Source of the DNA: Desmodus rotundus
Lineage: Eukaryota > Chordata > Mammalia > Chiroptera > Phyllostomidae
Length of the DNA stretch: 64,000 nucleotides
Direction of reading: 5' to 3'
NCBI RefSeq assembly: GCF_022682495.2
Contig: NC_071389.1
Span: 100,233,951 to 100,297,950, forward strand
Every line of letters starts with the position of its first letter. Positions within the stretch are counted from its first letter, which is position 1. Made by a program: the position numbers and the translations under genes. Below, piece by piece: positions 59,061 through 64,000 of this stretch. A model generated the notes under the pieces. The model was not told where the DNA came from. It was given only the letters and a program-made list of their open reading frames with translations, and ran no database searches.

Positions 59061-59849
59061 AATGATAAAATAAAATGCCAGACTTATACCTTAAAATATC
59101 AATACTTATATTAAATGTAAAAGACTTAAATATGCTACTTTAATGACAGAGTAGCACAGTGAATTTGAAAACATGACTCTTAATTTGTTCATGAGAAACT
59201 CAATTCAAATATAATGTTATGTGTAGACTAAAAGTAAAAGGATGAGGAAAATATGTTATACAATTATTAATAAAAAAATTAGAAGCAACAACTACAAGAG
59301 TTAGAGAAGTACATTACATAATGAGAAAAAGGGTCAATTCACTAAGTCATAGCATTCCTAAATTTGTATGCACTAAACAATAGACCTGCAAAATAAGTGA
59401 AGCAGATATTGATAGAATGGAAAGGAGAAATGAATCACTCAGGATTAAAGCTGGAGACAACAACCCTCCCTCAGCAACTTACAGAATGATGAAAGAATAA
59501 AAACAGCAAATATTTATAAAAACTCAACAAATCAACCAATAAGATCTGATCAACACTTATAGAACAGTCCAAGCAGACACCTCCTTTACAAGCACTCATG
59601 GAAAATACACCAAGATAGACCACATTCTAGACCTTAAACAAACCTCAACAAATTTTTAAAACTTGAAGTCATACAGGATATATTATATAACCACAACAGA
59701 ATCAAAATAGAAATAAAAACCAGGAAGATAACAGAGAAAACTTCAAACATTTCAAAAAAATAAAATAAAATAAATAAAAGCTAAAACAAAGAAACAACAA
59801 ACTAACACTGTAGGGTCACAGAGAAAGTCTCAAGTGAAAATAAAAAAGT
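59061..59849 (+). pseudogene. L1-J: ancient L1 ORF2, endonuclease region
   Basis: Old L1M-like endonuclease part only. Near 59340-59370 'cattcctaaatttgtatgca' corresponds to the NLYAPN strand. Near 59580-59640, 'tttacaagcactcatgg' followed by 'acaccaagatagaccacatt' is the SIDH box (TKIDHIL). Then 'acaaacctcaacaaattttt'. Near 59690 'aaccacaacagaatcaaa' is the DHN box. Ends with 'aaataaaataaaataaataa' A-rich repeats. It is 5' and 3' truncated, with many stops. L1-K follows directly. Confidence 0.7.
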
Positions 59850-61577
59850 ACACTGAAGGGACGGGAAGATGGCGGCAACATAGGTGGGAGCGGAATCCAC
59901 TTCCCCGCAACGCCAGGGAAATACCTAGCTGATCTGAGGAGCAGAGCGAACAGCCAACAGTACTCCAGCATATACGAAGATCAGAGACCAAAGATAGAGG
60001 ACATTGAAAGATCTGACGGTAAGAAGAGTGCTCAAGGACAATAAGGTCCCCGGGAACCGGGACCGTGCGGTACAAGGGCAGCAGAGGCGCCAGCCCTGGC
60101 GCAGGGGCTGCTGCAGGAGTCTTGGGAGAGGACCAGGCTGCGCTGTGAGCAGCCAGGTGCTTGATTGGACCAGGGGGGCTTGAAAAGGAGGAATATCTCA
60201 AAAAGAAAAAGAAAATAGAGACACTCAGGGGCTAGTTAGAGAACTCTCCGTGGTGGCCGAGGCCCCTGGCGCCCCTCCCCCCTCCGCCCCTGGACTGCGA
60301 ATGCGGAACGCGGGATAAACAGCACCGGCGCTCACCTGAGGTCCGGTTGCGCGCGGTCGCGCGCGCGCAGATTAGCGAACGGGGCCCATACATGAAACCC
60401 CGGAGGGGCGCCCACACCTGAAACCTCCGAGATCATTTGGAGCAGAGGCTAGCTGCTCCACTCACAGACCCAAAACCTCGGAACCGAGTACCGCGTGATT
60501 GGTCCCAGGGCGGCCCCGCCCACCCGAGAGTCTCAAGCCCCCGGTGGCTGGATCGGGCCCCCAAGCATAGAGCCTCTGGCTCGGCGGCGGGCTGCGCGCT
60601 CACCAAGCGTAGGGCCAGCTGGATGCGCGTTTCCCAAGCACAAAGAGGCTGGCGAGTGTCGTAACACCAGGGTGGCTGAACCAGCAGCTTGCGGCGCGCC
60701 AGCCTCCCTAGCCTGAGCGGCTCGATCGGTCAGCCGGCTGCTGCGCGCTCAGAGCCCAAATAACGTCACAAACCCGAAGCGGCTGGATTCCCCTGCTGCG
60801 CGCGCACGCGTCCCGAGCCAAAGCGGCTGGAGCGGCCTCCGCGTGTCCCAAGAACAAAGCTGCTGGATTAGCTAATCAACGGCCTGATTGCCTGCCAGGG
60901 ACCACACCTACAAAACAGTGAAGAGTGTGACCCAGGAAGGAAGAAAAGTGAAACCAATCCTTCCAACCACCCCCTCCCGTCGCACAGACAGGACAACAGC
61001 AGAAATAACCTGAACAGTTTAAAGCCAACAGAAGATTTTTTTTTCCTTTTTTTTTTTTTTTCCTTTTCCTTTCCCCCTGAACTCCTTCTTCCTCTCTCTC
61101 TCTTTTTTTTCTTTCATTCCTTCTTCCTCCCATCCTTTACCATTTTTATGTCTTCTTCCTGCCTTCTTTTATCTATTTCTATGTTTTAATTTTTGTTAAA
61201 ATTCCTTCTTATCTTGCCTCCGATCTTTCTTTAATCCTTCTTCCCTCCTTCCTTCCTTTCCTCCTTTCCTATTTCCTTTTTCCCTCCTTCCCATCTTTGG
61301 TTTTTTTTGTTTTTTTTTTTCTTTTTTCCTTTTCTTTCTCCCCTCCTTTCTACTTTTCCCACAGGTGCGACAACAAAACCTGGAGTGCTGAAAAGACTAG
61401 AGTTAGACCGTGTTAAACACATAAACGTCAGCTCAAGACCAGCGAGCACAGGAGAGTAAGGAGACAGCACCACCGAATCCCATTGGCATTCTACCATAGA
61501 AGTTCATATCATAAACCCAGGGATTCAGAACAAAGCAATTTAAGAAGCAGAGGCCAACAAGAAGAGCCTCACAAACA
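59850..61577 (+). promoter_or_regulatory. L1-K 5'UTR: CpG-rich promoter with a distinct module
   Basis: 60240-60870 is a CpG island. The module at about 60440-60870 is not found in L1-B, L1-G or L1-H: loosely repeated CCCAAGC..AAAG.GGCTGG-like units, an inverted CCAAT box (ATTGG, 60498-60502), GC boxes (GGGCGG 60508-60513 and CCCCGCCC 60514-60521) and a CRE-like TAACGTCA (60761-60768). About 330 bp that L1-B has at 7465-7785 is missing after about 60915. The pyrimidine tract is 61027-61371, ending in CAG|GTGCGA at 61372-61380. Confidence 0.75.
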
Positions 61578-62511
61578 ATGGGAAGACAAAGAAACAATTC
61601 CCAAATGAAAGGAAAGGAGGAAGTCTCAGAAAGAATACTAACCGAAAAAGAGGCAAGTCAACTATCAGATACTGAGTTCAAAGCAATGGTCATCAGGAAG
61701 CTCACTGAGCTCTCTGAGCTCAAAGAGAACTACCAGAAACTACAAGGAAACTACAATGAACTCACTGCAAACTATATCAACATGAAAAAGGAAATAGAAA
61801 ATATCAACAAGAGCCAAGAGGAAATGAAGAATACAATTTCTGAATTGAAGAACACAGTAGAAGGAATGAAAAGCAGACTTGATGAAGCAGAGGATCGGAC
61901 AGCGAGCTGGAGGATAAAGTAGAAAAAAACACCCAGAAGGAGCAAGAAAAGGAAAAGAGGCTCAGAAAGAATGAAGAGGCAATAAGGGAAATGCAGGACA
62001 ACATGAAACGTAACAATATCCGTATAATAGTAATACCAGAAGGAGAAGAAGAAGAGCAAGGGATAGAAAACCTGTTTGAAAAAGTAATGATGGAAAATTT
62101 CCCTACTCTGAGGACAGAAAAAGTCACCCAAATCCAGGAATCACAGAGAGTCCCAAACAAGAGGAACCCAAAGAGACCAACTGCAAGACACATCATAATT
62201 AAAATGGCAAATTTCCAAAACAAAGAGAGGATCTTAAAGGCAGCAAGGGAGAAAAAGGAAGTAACATACAAGGGAGCCCCAATAAGGTTAGCAACTGACT
62301 TCTCAATGGAAACGCTCCAAGCCAGAAGAGAATGGCAAAAAATATTCCAAGTAATGAGAACCAGAGGCCTGCAACCAAGACTACTTTACCCAGCAAGGCT
62401 CTCAATCAAGATAGAAGACCAAATAAAGAGCTTCCCAGACAAAAGAAGTCTAAAAGAATACAGCTCCACCAAACCAGCTCTGCAAGAGATGCTAAAGGGA
62501 CTGCTTTAAGG
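61578..62511 (+). pseudogene. L1-K ORF1, intact except for one 1-nt deletion
   Basis: First part 61578-61922 (114 codons): MGRQRNNSQMKGKEEVSERI, then the coiled coil with heptad-like ELSELKENYQKLQGNYNELT and ELKNTVEGMKSRLDEAEDR. A missing T at about 61899 shifts the frame to TAG. The rest stays open in the -1 frame to the natural stop near 62507: RRM (NNIRIIVIPEGEEEEQGIEN), RHIIIKMANFQNKERILKAA, and LQPRLLYPARLS of the C-terminal domain. L1 ORF1p forms trimers and coats L1 RNA; a split product would lack the fused coiled coil and RNA-binding halves. L1-H has the same deletion. Confidence 0.9.
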
Positions 62512-62555
62512 AAAGGAAGGAAAAGAGAAAGACAGAGGAACACAGGTAGGAAATA

Positions 62556-64000
62556 ATGGCAATGAATAACTACCTATCGATAATAACCTTAAATGTAAAT
62601 GGATTAAATGCTCCAATCAAAAGACATAGAACAGCTGAATGGATAAGAAAACATGACCCACACATATGCTGCCTACAAGAAACCCATCTCAGGACAAAAG
62701 ACTTACACAGACTGAAAGTGAAGGGCTGGAAACAAATTTTCCAAGCAAACGGACAGGAAAAAAAAGCAGGGGTAGCAATACTCATATCAGACAAAATAGA
62801 CTTCCAAAGAAGGGCCATAAAGAGAGACCCAGAAGGTCACTTCATAATACTCAAAGGAAGAATCCACCAAGAAGACATAAGCATTATAAATATATATGCA
62901 CCCAACATAGGAGCACCCAAATACATAAAGAAAATCTTGGAGGATTTCAAGAAAGATATTGACAGCAACACAATTATAGTAGGGGATTTTAACACCCCAC
63001 TATCAAAAATGGACAGGTCTTCCAAACAAAAGATTAACAAAGATATTGTGTCACTTAACAATACCCTAGAGGAAATGGACTTAACTGATATATACAGAGC
63101 TTTTCATCCCAAAGAAGCAAAATACACATTCTTTTCAAGTGTCCATGGAACTTTTTCAAAGATAGACCACATGATAGGACACAAAGCAACCCTCAACAAA
63201 TTCAAGAAAATTGAAATCATATCAAGCATCTTCTCTGACCACAAGGGTCTTAAACTAGAAACCAACCCCAAGGGTAAAAACCCAAAACACTCAAAATCAT
63301 GGAGACTGAATAGCATGCTATTAAACAAGGAATGGGTCAAGAACGAGATTAGGGAAGAAATCAAAAACTTCCTGGAAACAAATGAAAACGAACTCACAAC
63401 AACCCAAAACCTATGGGACACAGCAAAGGCAGTCCTGAGAGGGAAGTTCATAGCAATACAGGCCTACCTTAAGAAGTTAGAAACAGTTCACACAAACAAC
63501 CTAACCCTGCGCCTACAAGAACTGGAGAAACAACAACAAAGACAGCCCAGAGCAAGCAGAAGGAAGGAAATAACCAAGATCAGAGCAGAACTAAATGACA
63601 TAGAGACTAAAAGCACAATTGTAAGGATCAATGAATCCAGAAGCTGGTTCTTTGAAAAGATAAACAAAATCGACAAGCCTTTAAGTAGGCTTATCAAGAA
63701 GAAAAGAGAGAGGATCCAAATAAACAGAATTAGAAATGAAACAGGAGAGATTACAACTGATACCACAGAAATACAAAGGATCGTAAGAAATTACTATGAA
63801 GACCTATATGCTAAGAAATTTGAAAACCTAGATGAAATGGACACATTTCTAGAAAAATATAATCTTCCAAAACTGACTGAAGAAGAAGCAGAAAACCTGA
63901 ACAGACCAATATCAGCAAAGGAAATTGAAGCAGTCATCAAGAAACTCCCATCACACAAAAGCCCTGGACCAGATGGTTTCACAGGAGATTTCTACAAAGC
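62556..64000 (+). CDS. L1-K ORF2 (endonuclease and start of RT), open to the window end
   Basis: ATG at 62556 opens a frame with no stop to base 64000 (481 codons plus 2 nt). Start chosen by homology: [20 protein letters not shown]. The APE-type endonuclease nicks target DNA to prime reverse transcription. Its key residues are all present: Glu42 (CLQETHL), Asp144 and Asn146 (GDFN), Asp204 (KIDH), Asp228 and His229 (SDHKG), also YAPN. Each is one lower than the human L1 numbers I know (43, 145, 147, 205, 229, 230). The RT fingers begin ([14 protein letters not shown] at the edge); the FADD palm lies outside. Whether the rest is intact cannot be seen. Confidence 0.9.
   Translation, partial: MAMNNYLSIITLNVNGLNAPIKRHRTAEWIRKHDPHICCLQETHLRTKDLHRLKVKGWKQIFQANGQEKKAGVAILISDKIDFQRRAIKRDPEGHFIILKGRIHQEDISIINIYAPNIGAPKYIKKILEDFKKDIDSNTIIVGDFNTPLSKMDRSSKQKINKDIVSLNNTLEEMDLTDIYRAFHPKEAKYTFFSSVHGTFSKIDHMIGHKATLNKFKKIEIISSIFSDHKGLKLETNPKGKNPKHSKSWRLNSMLLNKEWVKNEIREEIKNFLETNENELTTTQNLWDTAKAVLRGKFIAIQAYLKKLETVHTNNLTLRLQELEKQQQRQPRASRRKEITKIRAELNDIETKSTIVRINESRSWFFEKINKIDKPLSRLIKKKRERIQINRIRNETGEITTDTTEIQRIVRNYYEDLYAKKFENLDEMDTFLEKYNLPKLTEEEAENLNRPISAKEIEAVIKKLPSHKSPGPDGFTGDFYK

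Larger units (their letters stand above)
59850..64000 (+). mobile_element. L1-K: youngest full-length L1, cut by the window end
   Basis: 5'UTR 59850-61577, ORF1 61578-62511 (one 1-nt deletion), ORF2 from 62556 and open to the last base. The YY1-like AAGATGGCGGC at 59866-59876 is the best of all copies. CpG dinucleotides are still frequent in the 5'UTR, and the coding parts show few changes, so the insertion looks recent. The 3' half lies outside the window, so TSD and completeness cannot be judged. The start is uncertain by about 10 bp. Confidence 0.88.

Noticed and set aside
62666..62962. 98-codon open frame within L1-K
   Set aside because: It is the +2 frame shadow of the genuine ORF2 that starts at 62556.

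Overview
The window looks like non-coding DNA from a bat nuclear genome. The two tRNA-derived SINEs (about 15156 and 19117) have the head, body and CT-rich tail of the bat VES family. Three half-LINE (HAL1) copies and an internally deleted mariner also fit a microbat. The DNA is AT-rich and most reading frames are broken. I found no host protein gene, rRNA or tRNA gene. Almost all coding capacity is LINE-1 (L1) ORF1/ORF2 in different states of decay. Class and family names come from recognising sequence, not from a library search.

Layout. L1-A (1-15945) is an old L1 that the window enters in its 5'UTR. It is split by two truncated L1 3' ends, HAL1-A (4539-6014), a mariner (6422-14249, TA duplicated) and a VES SINE. 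The mariner was itself split by a retrotransposed block (6635-13885) that holds a twin-primed L1 scrap and full-length L1-B with a roughly 520-bp 3' transduction. L1-C (15946-19490) is another old, interrupted L1. From 19.5 to 33 kb the DNA is quieter: MIR, MaLR-type LTRs, old L1 tails, one young L1 3' end, HAL1-B and unique sequence. L1-D (about 33.1-35.2 kb) and L1-E (35.2-38.4 kb) are old L1s. L1-F (38401-49660) is a mid-age L1 carrying an antisense full-length HAL1-C and the internally deleted L1-G. L1-H (about 49660-56455) is a full-length young L1. L1-I and L1-J (56460-59849) are old fragments. L1-K (from about 59850) is the youngest L1 and runs off the window end with ORF2 still open.

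How the parts relate. The young L1s share one plan: a YY1-like motif at the start, a GC-rich 5'UTR with a variable repeat module, a pyrimidine tract of about 250-350 nt ending in an acceptor-plus-donor splice signal, ORF1, ORF2, and a G-rich 3'UTR ending in AATAAA. The main points of interest are the open ORF2 of L1-K with a complete endonuclease residue set, a 1-nt ORF1 deletion shared by L1-H and L1-K, the L1-B 3' transduction, module turnover in the 5'UTR, the splice-like junction, and an amber codon shared by two HAL1 copies.
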